Source: JBMNTQ01 sp050945815 (lineage in GTDB: Bacteria; Bacillota; Clostridia; Christensenellales; JBMNTQ01). Taken from it: 11,168 bases of DNA. The notes beneath the pieces were generated by a model. It was given only the letters and a program-made list of their open reading frames with translations, did no database searches and was not told the origin of the DNA. Each line of letters opens with the position of its first letter. Position 1 is the first letter of the stretch. The translations under genes and the position numbers were made by a program. This document shows, one piece after another, positions 1 to 6,508 of this stretch. The DNA lies in the NCBI GenBank assembly GCA_050945815.1, contig JBMNTQ010000059.1, positions 1 through 11,168 on the forward strand, given 5' to 3'.

Positions 1-181
1 AACCCATCCCCCCGCCTATCCCCCGCAAGCATTGGTCTATGTCGCAGGGGCTTTCGGTTCCGATTGTATCAATGGGTTTTCTATCAGTCAAGGCCTGTAG
101 CAGCAAACGCGTCGCCAAGCCCAAGGCTGGGCCACGCCCATACGCCATAAAAACCCGACAGACACCTCTTCGGCCTGCCAT
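1..181 (-). CDS. Possible 5' part of an unidentified gene, cut by the window edge
   Basis: On the minus strand a frame starting at ATG 181 (or ATG 148) stays open to the left edge, giving about 60 codons and beginning MAGRRGVCRVFMAYGRGP. I do not recognise the product. Against it: no convincing ribosome binding site precedes either ATG, two plus-strand frames are also open across most of this stretch, and the weak terminator candidate lies inside it if the longer start is used. For it: it continues in the same direction as all other genes and runs off the edge without a stop. It should be treated as unproven. Confidence 0.2.
   Translation of the reverse strand, partial: MAGRRGVCRVFMAYGRGPALGLATRLLLQALTDRKPIDTIGTESPCDIDQCLRGIGGGMG
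148..173 (-). terminator. Weak terminator candidate after the germination operon
   Basis: Read on the minus strand, CCGA (173-170) plus AGA (169-167) pair with TCT (162-160) plus TCGG (158-155), with one bulged base and a four-base loop. One G then precedes five T residues (153-149). It starts about 57 bases after the stop of the B-subunit gene. The stem is short, so this is only a candidate end for the operon. Confidence 0.35.
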
Positions 182-229
182 CTGCTGCTAGGCAACGCCC
201 TTCCATCTACAACTCCATTATTCTTCGTC

Positions 230-1369
230 CTAGCCGTCCACGGAATTCACCCTTTTTACAACCTTCGCCGCACTATAGGATTCCTGTAGCTTTCTCTGCT
301 TCCGAGTATGAATTTCTCCGGCGACTAAAATGATCAGCGGAATGATGACCTGGAATGGGAACGCATAATAGCTGTAATATTCTATGAACGAAAATAAACC
401 CATCGTATTTTTATACAGAATCGTACTCAGCGCCAACACAAGCATACCCGACGGCACCACGAGAGGGTTGTGGTTTTCCAAATTAAACAGCCTGGTTATG
501 CCCTTTGCCGCAGCCAGCATACACACAGATATTTTTACAATCCCTGCAAGCAGAAAATTTGAAGAAATCGAACCCTCAATCCGCGCTATAAAGTCCCCTA
601 TTTTTATAATACGCGCTGTAACATAGGATGGAAAGAAACTGGTCTCCATCATCCTGCGGCCAAGTAAAGAGAGATTGCGGAAAAACACGAGAAGGAAGAT
701 CAGTAGAATCAAGCTAATCGCGCGCAAGAACATTTTGCGATGATTGTTTTCTTTTTGAAAGGAACTCCCCAAACATAGAAAAACTACCGTCTCCGCAAAG
801 GGGAAAGAAAACACCTGAAAGGTTGTCGTAGCTATTTCTTTAGGAGAATGCTCCATAATGGGGAGGAGATTTCTAAGCTCCATCTGGTGGATAGCTGCGC
901 TAAACGTAAACAGAACCACAAAAAGCACAAAGAAAAACGCCACTACAGACCACTTCCCAATGGCGCTCAAGTCGTTTTTGGCCAGATAGACCGTTGCCAC
1001 AAGCATTAAGATCATGATGGGCAGTTGCGGCGTTTCCGGCATAGCTGCAATTTCAGTGAATTCCGAAAAATCCCGTAGAACCACTGCGGCCAGATGGACA
1101 CAGTACCAGACAAGCAAGCCGACGATCACCTTGCCGCCTATTTTGCCAAACAGTATTTCAGCGATCTCAAATAAACCCTTTTCAGGGAAGAGTTTGAGGA
1201 TCCGCGCGTATACCAAAAACAGCGGAATAACCAGCATCGTGGCCAACAGAATCCCGATCCAGGCATCCTGATTGGCCGTGGTGTTGATTCCCATAATTAC
1301 GCTGCTTCCGAAGTTGAATAATACGATGCTGAATATTGCCTGATTTAGAGTAACCTTTTTGTTTTGCAT
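230..1369 (-). CDS. gerAB: Spore germinant receptor B subunit, permease-like (GerAB family)
   Basis: This is the integral membrane B subunit of the receptor, related to amino acid permeases of the APC superfamily and thought to bind the germinant. The 379 residues are almost entirely hydrophobic with about ten membrane helices, for example near 8-28, 37-58, 79-98, 107-127, 141-160, 187-205, 217-234, 270-290, 305-322 and 335-355. The N-terminal stretch VTLNQAIFSIVLFNFGSSVIM is typical of the family. The tail is basic. I choose ATG at 1369 rather than the adjacent TTG at 1372, because the AAAGGA site at 1377-1382 is seven bases from the ATG but only four from the TTG. The ligand cannot be predicted. 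It is the last gene of the operon. Confidence 0.93.
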   Translation of the reverse strand: MQNKKVTLNQAIFSIVLFNFGSSVIMGINTTANQDAWIGILLATMLVIPLFLVYARILKLFPEKGLFEIAEILFGKIGGKVIVGLLVWYCVHLAAVVLRDFSEFTEIAAMPETPQLPIMILMLVATVYLAKNDLSAIGKWSVVAFFFVLFVVLFTFSAAIHQMELRNLLPIMEHSPKEIATTTFQVFSFPFAETVVFLCLGSSFQKENNHRKMFLRAISLILLIFLLVFFRNLSLLGRRMMETSFFPSYVTARIIKIGDFIARIEGSISSNFLLAGIVKISVCMLAAAKGITRLFNLENHNPLVVPSGMLVLALSTILYKNTMGLFSFIEYYSYYAFPFQVIIPLIILVAGEIHTRKQRKLQESYSAAKVVKRVNSVDG

Positions 1370-1376
1370 CAAGACA

Positions 1377-1382
1377 TCCTTT
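1377..1382 (-). promoter_or_regulatory. Ribosome binding site deciding the start of the B-subunit gene
   Basis: AAAGGA on the minus strand lies seven bases before ATG at 1369 and four before the in-frame TTG at 1372, which favours the ATG. Confidence 0.6.
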
Positions 1383-1416
1383 CCGTTTCAAATGCCCAAT
1401 CGGTAAGAGGCTCGCT

Positions 1417-1635
1417 CTAGCTCTTGATGGAGAGCAGGGCGTCTAAGACATTCACAATCCCGTCCGACAAAGCCGGCATGGGTATGTCCAGGCTATACGG
1501 TATCAGTATGCCAAAGCTAATCATCATTAAAGCAAAGTATATTATTTTTCCTCGCTTGCTCGTCTTCTTCAGTAATGTCAGGCAATCATAAGCGATGGTA
1601 GATGAGAATAGTATCAATACAATGAATGTCACCAT
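1417..1635 (-). CDS. Small two-helix membrane protein, likely germinant receptor D subunit
   Basis: The 72-residue product has two predicted membrane helices (about 2-21 and 31-49) joined by a short basic turn, KKTSKRGK, which would face the cytoplasm. A short C-terminal tail follows. Small two-helix proteins encoded in or beside gerA-type operons are known as D subunits and modulate germination; size, topology and position fit that description, but the sequence itself is poorly conserved, so the match is by architecture. The ATG at 1635 has a GGGAGGG ribosome binding site that overlaps the TAG stop of the C gene, and only 13 bases separate the two genes. It lies between C and B, which argues that it is a true operon member. 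Confidence 0.75.
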   Translation of the reverse strand: MVTFIVLILFSSTIAYDCLTLLKKTSKRGKIIYFALMMISFGILIPYSLDIPMPALSDGIVNVLDALLSIKS

Positions 1636-1648
1636 CCCTAAGCCCTCC

Positions 1649-2785
1649 CTATTTCGTAAATGCAGCGTTCATGACATTCACTTCGGAGCAAACTTGGACC
1701 TCCAATGTGGGGTAAATCTGGTCCCACATAGGAGATATCTGTCTCCAAAGATCCACTTCCTTTTCATAGATCATCTCTCCAAATCCAAAGATGTCAGCAT
1801 TGAGTTCATGCTGCAAAATTCCCACCACATTCTCGATGTCTTCTTTAATTTTCTCAGCAGCACGGTCTTCAATCTGCTTAATCACTTGTTTATCCATCAT
1901 ATCCAAATCGCTGTGGTTTTCCCCAACGGAAACATGGGTGATCGTTTCAATCTTTACTACAAATTTCCCTTGTTCATAGGTATAGGATTTTTTTGTCTGA
2001 TTCCTAAAAATTTCCAGCGATATATCATCTGCCGAATCGTCCATCATAGATAAGGTGAGAATGCCCCCGCCCAGTTCATTTTCCATAAAAAGCACATATC
2101 TGGATTGTTCCGGGGGCAAAAAGCCCACCAGCCGACCCTCCTTTATGACGGCCATTCCATTGTTCTCAGCAACCCAATCCTCGTCCACCTGCACCTTATG
2201 CAACGCCGGAACAACAACCGCTTTGCGGGGTGAATGTAGAATGTTATAAACTTGATAAATCTGTACGGGCAGAGTCGTTCCAGTAACATCCTTATCTTCA
2301 AGCAGAATGTCATGCAGCGTAATCGACACAATCCCCTCCATCCCCTCCGGCCTTTTTAACATTTCCTGGGCAGTCTCTTCCTGGGAAATAGCAATACTCA
2401 TAGTTTCCCTACACTCCCCGTCCCGCAAAAACCACTCGATAATACCCATGATACCCTTTTCTTGCGCAACGTGTTGGTTAATAACCAGCACGTTGGAGCA
2501 ACCGAAGAAAAGCCTGTCCTCTTCCTTGCGCTTTGTGTTTCTGGCGGCTTCAAATAGGGTTTTGCCTTGACCATAGACCAGCTTACCCACAGCACTCTTG
2601 TCTTTGCTGGCCCCCAACAAATCCGCCACCTCATACCCTACGTTAAACATATTTTTATCTTGGTCAAAATCAACGGAAATGCCCACCACAATATTCAATT
2701 GATCCAGGCCCCAATAATTCCAGCAGCCGCTTAAGGCTAAAATCAAAACGACGATCAGCAAGCAGGACAGCAATCGTTTACGCAT
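1649..2785 (-). CDS. gerAC: Spore germinant receptor C subunit lipoprotein (GerAC family)
   Basis: This is the lipoprotein subunit of the receptor, held on the outer face of the spore inner membrane. The 378 residues begin with a lipoprotein signal peptide: positive MRKR, a hydrophobic core to about residue 18, and the lipobox LSGC with the lipidated Cys21. The following W22 matches the family's GCW start of the mature protein. The rest is soluble, with a central stretch GMAVIKEGRLVGFL and a conserved C-terminal pattern DIFGFGE near 330, both typical of the GerAC fold. The ATG at 2785 overlaps the end of the A gene by 8 bases and has a GGAGGG ribosome binding site inside that gene, so translation is probably coupled. 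The exact receptor class cannot be told from sequence. Confidence 0.94.
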   Translation of the reverse strand: MRKRLLSCLLIVVLILALSGCWNYWGLDQLNIVVGISVDFDQDKNMFNVGYEVADLLGASKDKSAVGKLVYGQGKTLFEAARNTKRKEEDRLFFGCSNVLVINQHVAQEKGIMGIIEWFLRDGECRETMSIAISQEETAQEMLKRPEGMEGIVSITLHDILLEDKDVTGTTLPVQIYQVYNILHSPRKAVVVPALHKVQVDEDWVAENNGMAVIKEGRLVGFLPPEQSRYVLFMENELGGGILTLSMMDDSADDISLEIFRNQTKKSYTYEQGKFVVKIETITHVSVGENHSDLDMMDKQVIKQIEDRAAEKIKEDIENVVGILQHELNADIFGFGEMIYEKEVDLWRQISPMWDQIYPTLEVQVCSEVNVMNAAFTK

Positions 2786-4331
2786 TTTCGTTCCCTCCTG
2801 TCTGACGGGTTCTGTTCGAACTAAGGCCGTCCGGGCGTTTAATCATGGTAGCCCAAGGAGCCCGAATCAAGATATCTTTGATGTCCTGTTGCTTGAAGCT
2901 TCCCTTTAAAGAAGTCTGTTCTATGCCAAAAGACGTCAGGTTGTTGATGTGGATCACCAATAATGTAAGGCCTATGGTGAGGCCAAAGAATCCAAAACTC
3001 GAGGCCATGATTAAAAGCAGGAAGCGCCAGAAAATTATGGGCGCATTGAGCTTGGGCACCAAAAGGCTGGTGATGCCCGTTGCTGCCACCACAATGATCA
3101 TGGGGGCAGCAACCAAGCTCGCTTCCACCGCAGCCTGCCCGATCACCAGCGCGCCTACGATGCTCAAGGCCTGGCCGATATTTGAGGGCATACGGATTCC
3201 CGTCTCCCGCAGAACATCAAATACCAGCAGCATAACCACCGCCTCAATAGCTGCCGGCAGAGGGACGCTTTGCCGCTCCAATGCAATCCGTATCAACAGC
3301 TGTAAGGGCAGCATCTCCGGATGGAATGCGACTGTTGCAATATACAACCCCGGAATTGCAACCGTCAGCAAAAAAGCAGTGATACGCAGCAGCCGAGCAA
3401 AGGAAGTATAATAAAAGTTTAAATAATAGTCCTCGCTGCTCTGAAAATTCTCAATGAAAAGATACGGGATAGTCAAAACAACAGGCGATCCATCCACGAA
3501 AATAGCAATACGACCCTCTAGCATCTTACCCATAATTGCGTCGGGACGTTCGGTATAGCCCGTGGTGCGAAACGTTGTGTAGCCGCCATCGCGAATCAGT
3601 TCAGTGATGTAGTTGGCATCCAGCACGGCGTCTATGTCTATCTTGTCCAGCCGCTTAAGCAATTCGTCCAATATTGACTTGTCTGCTATGCTGTCAAAAT
3701 AGCACACACACAGCGCGGTTTTGGTACGCCGGCCTAAGGTGAGCATCTTTATTTTCAGCTCGTTGGTATGCGCCCGACGAATAAGCTGAGAGAGATTCTG
3801 CATCAAAGATTCCGTAAAACCTTCCCGCGGGCCACTCAGGGTTTTTTCATTATCTGGCTCGTTAATCGCACGCAGGGCAAATTGTTTGGTGTTTAGGATT
3901 GCAGCCTGGCTGCAGCCTTCGACAAATAAAGCCGTATCTCCGGCCGTGACGTTTTCCACCACATCCGCAAAACTCATGGTGGTTTTCGCTTCGGCTACCT
4001 GAACCACGCTTTGCAGCAACTCCTCTATCGTCACGCCTTTCTCCGCCCGCCCATGCATCATCAATGGCTGGATAATATTGTCGTTGATAGTCTCCGAGTT
4101 CACCATGCCGTCACAATAAACCAGAAAACATCGCAGCGGCGCGGCACTGTTGGTTTTCACCACCTTATATCGTATAACATCCATATCTACGAAGATCTTC
4201 TTGCTTAAAGTGATGTTATCGTCCAGCGATTTTTGTATCTTTTGTTCATCCAGGGGCGCATTCCATTGGCACATCCTTTCATTTATGGCTTTGTCCCTTT
4301 TATCCCGTGACTTTTTGAACCATTTAAACAT
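2778..4331 (-). CDS. gerAA: Spore germinant receptor A subunit (GerAA/GerKA family)
   Basis: This is the A subunit of a Ger-type germinant receptor, located in the inner membrane of the dormant spore and needed to respond to germinants. Of its 517 residues, about 1-310 form a soluble N-terminal region containing the family motif GPREGFTESL at 167-176 and EGRIAIFVDGSPVVLTIPYLF at about 272-292. About 313-460 hold several membrane helices, including the conserved IGQALSIVGALVIGQAAVEA stretch at 385-404. A soluble tail follows. The ATG at 4331 has an AAAAGGAG site five bases upstream. It is the first full gene after the sigma-G-like promoter. The last bases overlap the C-subunit gene by 8. The symbol denotes the family, not proven orthology; the A-C-B order resembles gerK operons. 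Confidence 0.95.
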   Translation of the reverse strand: MFKWFKKSRDKRDKAINERMCQWNAPLDEQKIQKSLDDNITLSKKIFVDMDVIRYKVVKTNSAAPLRCFLVYCDGMVNSETINDNIIQPLMMHGRAEKGVTIEELLQSVVQVAEAKTTMSFADVVENVTAGDTALFVEGCSQAAILNTKQFALRAINEPDNEKTLSGPREGFTESLMQNLSQLIRRAHTNELKIKMLTLGRRTKTALCVCYFDSIADKSILDELLKRLDKIDIDAVLDANYITELIRDGGYTTFRTTGYTERPDAIMGKMLEGRIAIFVDGSPVVLTIPYLFIENFQSSEDYYLNFYYTSFARLLRITAFLLTVAIPGLYIATVAFHPEMLPLQLLIRIALERQSVPLPAAIEAVVMLLVFDVLRETGIRMPSNIGQALSIVGALVIGQAAVEASLVAAPMIIVVAATGITSLLVPKLNAPIIFWRFLLLIMASSFGFFGLTIGLTLLVIHINNLTSFGIEQTSLKGSFKQQDIKDILIRAPWATMIKRPDGLSSNRTRQTGGNENA

Positions 4332-4350
4332 TTCTTCTCCTTTTGCCGCT

Positions 4351-4380
4351 TTAGAGATCGGGCGGCCCCCGCAAGGGCAT
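4351..4380 (-). CDS. Possible 9-codon leader peptide upstream of the receptor A gene
   Basis: On the minus strand a strong GGAGGGG site (4390-4384) precedes an ATG at 4380. The frame encodes MPLRGPPDL and ends in TAA at 4353-4351, 19 bases before the ATG of the receptor A gene. It lies wholly within the leader made from the sigma-G-like promoter. The PPD tripeptide belongs to the class known to slow ribosomes without EF-P. A 5-base-pair GC stem (4345-4349 with 4362-4366) spans the end of this ORF next to the ribosome binding site of the A gene, so translation of one could affect the other. It is equally possible that the ORF is a chance arrangement. Confidence 0.35.
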   Translation of the reverse strand: MPLRGPPDL

Positions 4381-4413
4381 ATTCCCCTCCAAGTTTTTTA
4401 CCATGTTCTCTTT

Positions 4414-4443
4414 TAGTATGGGAAAAATAGGTTTTTTTATTCT
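4414..4443 (-). promoter_or_regulatory. Sigma-G-like forespore promoter of the germination operon
   Basis: On the minus strand GAATA (4442-4438) and CATACTA (4420-4414) are separated by 17 bases. This is a near-perfect match to the known sigma-G (and related sigma-F) consensus of Bacillota. The bases before the -10 are CC rather than the GG favoured by sigma-F, which points to sigma-G. Transcription would start near 4407, about 75 bases before the receptor A gene and after the atp terminator. Expression in the developing forespore is exactly what a germinant receptor operon needs. Assignment rests on sequence match and context. Confidence 0.8.
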
Positions 4444-4554
4444 GACAAACTCAGATTTTACTACGCAGCGTCCATTTATGCCGTAGGCACTTCTCCATCC
4501 AAACAGCTTGGTGCATCCTTAAAAACAGAAGGCGTGCCCTGCAAAAAGGCGTCA

Positions 4555-4598
4555 CAAAAAAAGAACCTGCGAAGAGTTAGCCTTCGCAGGTTCTTTTT
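4555..4598 (-). terminator. Intrinsic terminator of the atp operon
   Basis: The arms 4558-4574 and 4582-4598 are perfectly complementary over 17 bases, with a 7-base loop. Read on the minus strand, the GC-containing stem is followed by a run of seven T residues (4562-4556), giving a strong rho-independent terminator. It separates the ATP synthase operon from the germination operon. The other side of the stem also carries five T residues, so it could act in both directions, although no plus-strand gene is present. Confidence 0.93.
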
Positions 4599-4621
4599 GT
4601 ATCCTAAAATGTAAAGCCTCC

Positions 4622-4644
4622 TATAGCTTGGGCGTGCAGCTATA
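4622..4644 (-). other. Small hairpin between atpC and its terminator
   Basis: A perfect 7-base-pair inverted repeat (4622-4628 with 4638-4644) with a nine-base loop lies in the 3' untranslated stretch after atpC. It lacks a U-tract, so it is not the terminator. A role in mRNA stability is possible but unsupported. Confidence 0.3.
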
Positions 4645-4668
4645 CACTGCCGCACAACAAAAGGGCTC

Positions 4669-5091
4669 CTATTCTTCCTCGTCTTCTTGATAGATGCTAA
4701 CCTCAATACGCACCAATGCACGCCGCAGCAACACCTGATAGCTCTGGATCTTGAGATCGTCTGCTCTCTCTTGCAGCAGCATCTCCGCCTTTTTGCGGTC
4801 GTTCTCAGCCCGAGCACGGTCAATATCTTCGGGCCATTCCGCAAATTTAGTCAAAATATTAACGGCGTCATTCTGCACCTCGGCAAGGCCGCCAAAAACG
4901 GCGATCTTCTGTTCCGCTTTCCCGTCTATTATACGCAGGATGCCGTCACCCAACACCGCCGAGGTAGGCTCATGACCGGGCAAAACCCCCATGTCGCCGT
5001 TGAGGCTGCGCACTATAACCATATCCGCCTCCTGGTCAACCTTTACCTCCTGAGGCGTTACAACTCGCAAATGAACTTTCTTTTCCTCCAT
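4669..5091 (-). CDS. atpC: F1Fo ATP synthase subunit epsilon
   Basis: Epsilon joins the central rotor and can inhibit ATP hydrolysis. With the start chosen here it has 140 residues, close to the family norm. The N-terminal beta-sandwich domain (about 1-88) contains GDMGVLPGHEP at about 34-44, the hallmark of the family. The C-terminal part (about 90-135) is a two-helix hairpin rich in Arg, Lys and Glu, ending in an acidic tail. A start at 5124 would add 11 residues and run well into atpD; I prefer the ATG at 5091 because GGGTGAT at 5095-5101 pairs with the 16S tail and contains the atpD stop. It is the last atp gene; a strong terminator follows about 70 bases after its stop. Confidence 0.95.
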   Translation of the reverse strand: MEEKKVHLRVVTPQEVKVDQEADMVIVRSLNGDMGVLPGHEPTSAVLGDGILRIIDGKAEQKIAVFGGLAEVQNDAVNILTKFAEWPEDIDRARAENDRKKAEMLLQERADDLKIQSYQVLLRRALVRIEVSIYQEDEEE

Positions 5092-5095
5092 ACCA

Positions 5096-6493
5096 TCACC
5101 CGTTCGCTTCTCTGAATCGTTCAATTACCTCATCAATGGTTCCTGCATTTAAAAACAGCCCTTCCGGTATTTCATCGTGCATACCGTCGACAATCTCCTT
5201 AAATCCCTGAACCGTCTCATCCACACTAACATACCTGCCGGGGATAGACGTGTATTTCTCAGCCACAAAGAAGGGCTGCGACAGGAAGCGTTGCACCTTT
5301 CTCGCCCGGCTGACAATCAGCTTGTCGTTTTCAGACAGCTCGTCTACGCCCAATATGGCGATAATGTCCTGTAGGTCCTCATATCGTTGCAAAATGCTCT
5401 GCACAGCCCGCGCTACACGATAATGTTCTGATCCAATAACGCTCTGATCCAGAATTCGGGATGTCGATTCCAAAGGATATACCGCAGGATAGATTCCCTG
5501 CTCGACAATCGAACGGGACAAAACCGTCACAGCATCCAAATGGGCAAAGGTTGTTGCAGTGGCAGGGTCTGTGAAATCGTCAGCAGGCACATAGATTGCC
5601 TGTACGGAGGTAATAGAACCCGACTTAGTTGAGGTAATGCGCTCCTGTAGGCTGCCGATTTCGTTAGCCAGCGTAGGCTGGTAGCCCACGGCACTGGGTA
5701 CGCGCCCCAGCAAGGCAGAAACCTCGGAGCCTGCCTGCACAAACCGGAATATGTTGTCCACAAACAACAATACATCCTGCTGTGCCTCATCGCGGAAATA
5801 TTCCGCCATGGTAAGCCCGGTAAGCCCCACCCGCATTCTAACCCCCGGCGGCTCGTTCATCTGGCCGAACACCAGCGCCGCCTTATCGATGACGCCAGTT
5901 TTGATCATGTCGTAGTACAAATCGTTGCCCTCACGGGTACGCTCGCCAATGCCGACAAAAACAGAATAGCCGCCGTGTTCTGTGGCGATGCTGTTGATCA
6001 GCTCCATAATCAGCACCGTTTTGCCTACCCCAGCGCCGCCAAACAGGCCAATCTTGCCGCCTTTCGGGTAGGGACAGAGAAGGTCTATCGCCTTGATGCC
6101 CGTTTCCAGCATTTCCGGAGTGGCAATCTGCTCTGCCAGGCTGGGCGGATCTCTATGGATAGGCCAATAGTCTTTTGCCTCCGGATTCGGCTTGTTGTCG
6201 ATCGATTTACCCAAAACGTTGAGCATCCGTCCAAGGACAGCCTCTCCTACAGGCACCGATATGGGTGAACCGGTGTCTACAGCCTCCATGCCTCGAATCA
6301 AACCGTCTGTAGGATTCATAGAAACGCAGCGGACGGTGTTGTCACCCAGATGCTGCACCACTTCCAGCACAACGGTTTCCTCGCCGTGTTGTACCTCTAT
6401 TGCGTTGTATAACGCAGGCAATTCGTTTTCAAACCGAACATCCAGCACAGCGCCGATTATTTGTACGACCCTGCCTGTGTTTTTATAGGACAA
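5096..6493 (-). CDS. atpD: F1Fo ATP synthase subunit beta (catalytic)
   Basis: Beta carries the catalytic sites for ATP synthesis and hydrolysis. The 465 residues match the family. There is an N-terminal beta barrel (about 5-80), the P-loop GGAGVGKT at 152-159, the catalytic glutamate E184 in GIGERTREGN, the Walker B strand LLFVDNIFRF at 242-251, and QAGSEVSALLGR at 253-264. The C-terminal helical domain carries the epsilon/gamma contact loop at 384-390, reading DELSEND rather than the common DELSEED. The start is TTG at 6493: AAAGGTGG lies seven bases upstream and the first internal ATG (M59) would remove most of the barrel. The ribosome binding site overlaps the TAA stop of atpG. Confidence 0.98.
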   Translation of the reverse strand: MSYKNTGRVVQIIGAVLDVRFENELPALYNAIEVQHGEETVVLEVVQHLGDNTVRCVSMNPTDGLIRGMEAVDTGSPISVPVGEAVLGRMLNVLGKSIDNKPNPEAKDYWPIHRDPPSLAEQIATPEMLETGIKAIDLLCPYPKGGKIGLFGGAGVGKTVLIMELINSIATEHGGYSVFVGIGERTREGNDLYYDMIKTGVIDKAALVFGQMNEPPGVRMRVGLTGLTMAEYFRDEAQQDVLLFVDNIFRFVQAGSEVSALLGRVPSAVGYQPTLANEIGSLQERITSTKSGSITSVQAIYVPADDFTDPATATTFAHLDAVTVLSRSIVEQGIYPAVYPLESTSRILDQSVIGSEHYRVARAVQSILQRYEDLQDIIAILGVDELSENDKLIVSRARKVQRFLSQPFFVAEKYTSIPGRYVSVDETVQGFKEIVDGMHDEIPEGLFLNAGTIDEVIERFREANG

Positions 6494-6500
6494 AATAATC

Positions 6501-6508
6501 CCACCTTT
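6501..6508 (-). promoter_or_regulatory. Ribosome binding site deciding the TTG start of atpD
   Basis: AAAGGTGG on the minus strand, seven bases before TTG at 6493. It shares bases with the TAA stop codon of atpG, which favours re-initiation by ribosomes finishing gamma. Confidence 0.7.

Noticed and set aside
45..65. T-box-like GGAACCG on the minus strand
   Set aside because: It departs from the T-box core consensus and no antiterminator/terminator pair with a U-tract follows in the visible sequence.
1..78. tRNA-like 7-base-pair closing stem AACCCAT/ATGGGTT
   Set aside because: No T-arm consensus, D-arm or anticodon arm can be drawn on either strand, so it is not a tRNA.
118..131. Hairpin GCCCA/TGGGC as a terminator
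   Set aside because: The stem is only 5 base pairs and no U-tract follows on either strand.
1595..2053. Plus-strand open frame of 152 codons opposite the C-subunit gene
   Set aside because: Antisense to a well supported lipoprotein gene and no family resemblance.
2845..3411. Plus-strand open frame of 188 codons opposite the receptor A gene
   Set aside because: It is antisense to a strongly conserved family protein, has no recognisable product, and is rich in Ser, Thr and Ala as expected for a shadow of a membrane-protein gene.
4476..4844. Minus-strand open frame of 122 codons at the end of atpC
   Set aside because: It overlaps atpC out of frame and runs through the terminator stem; the product is low in complexity and Arg/Cys-rich.
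4992..5124. Longer atpC start at 5124
   Set aside because: It would add 11 residues outside the family length and extend deep into atpD; the ATG at 5091 has the better ribosome binding site.
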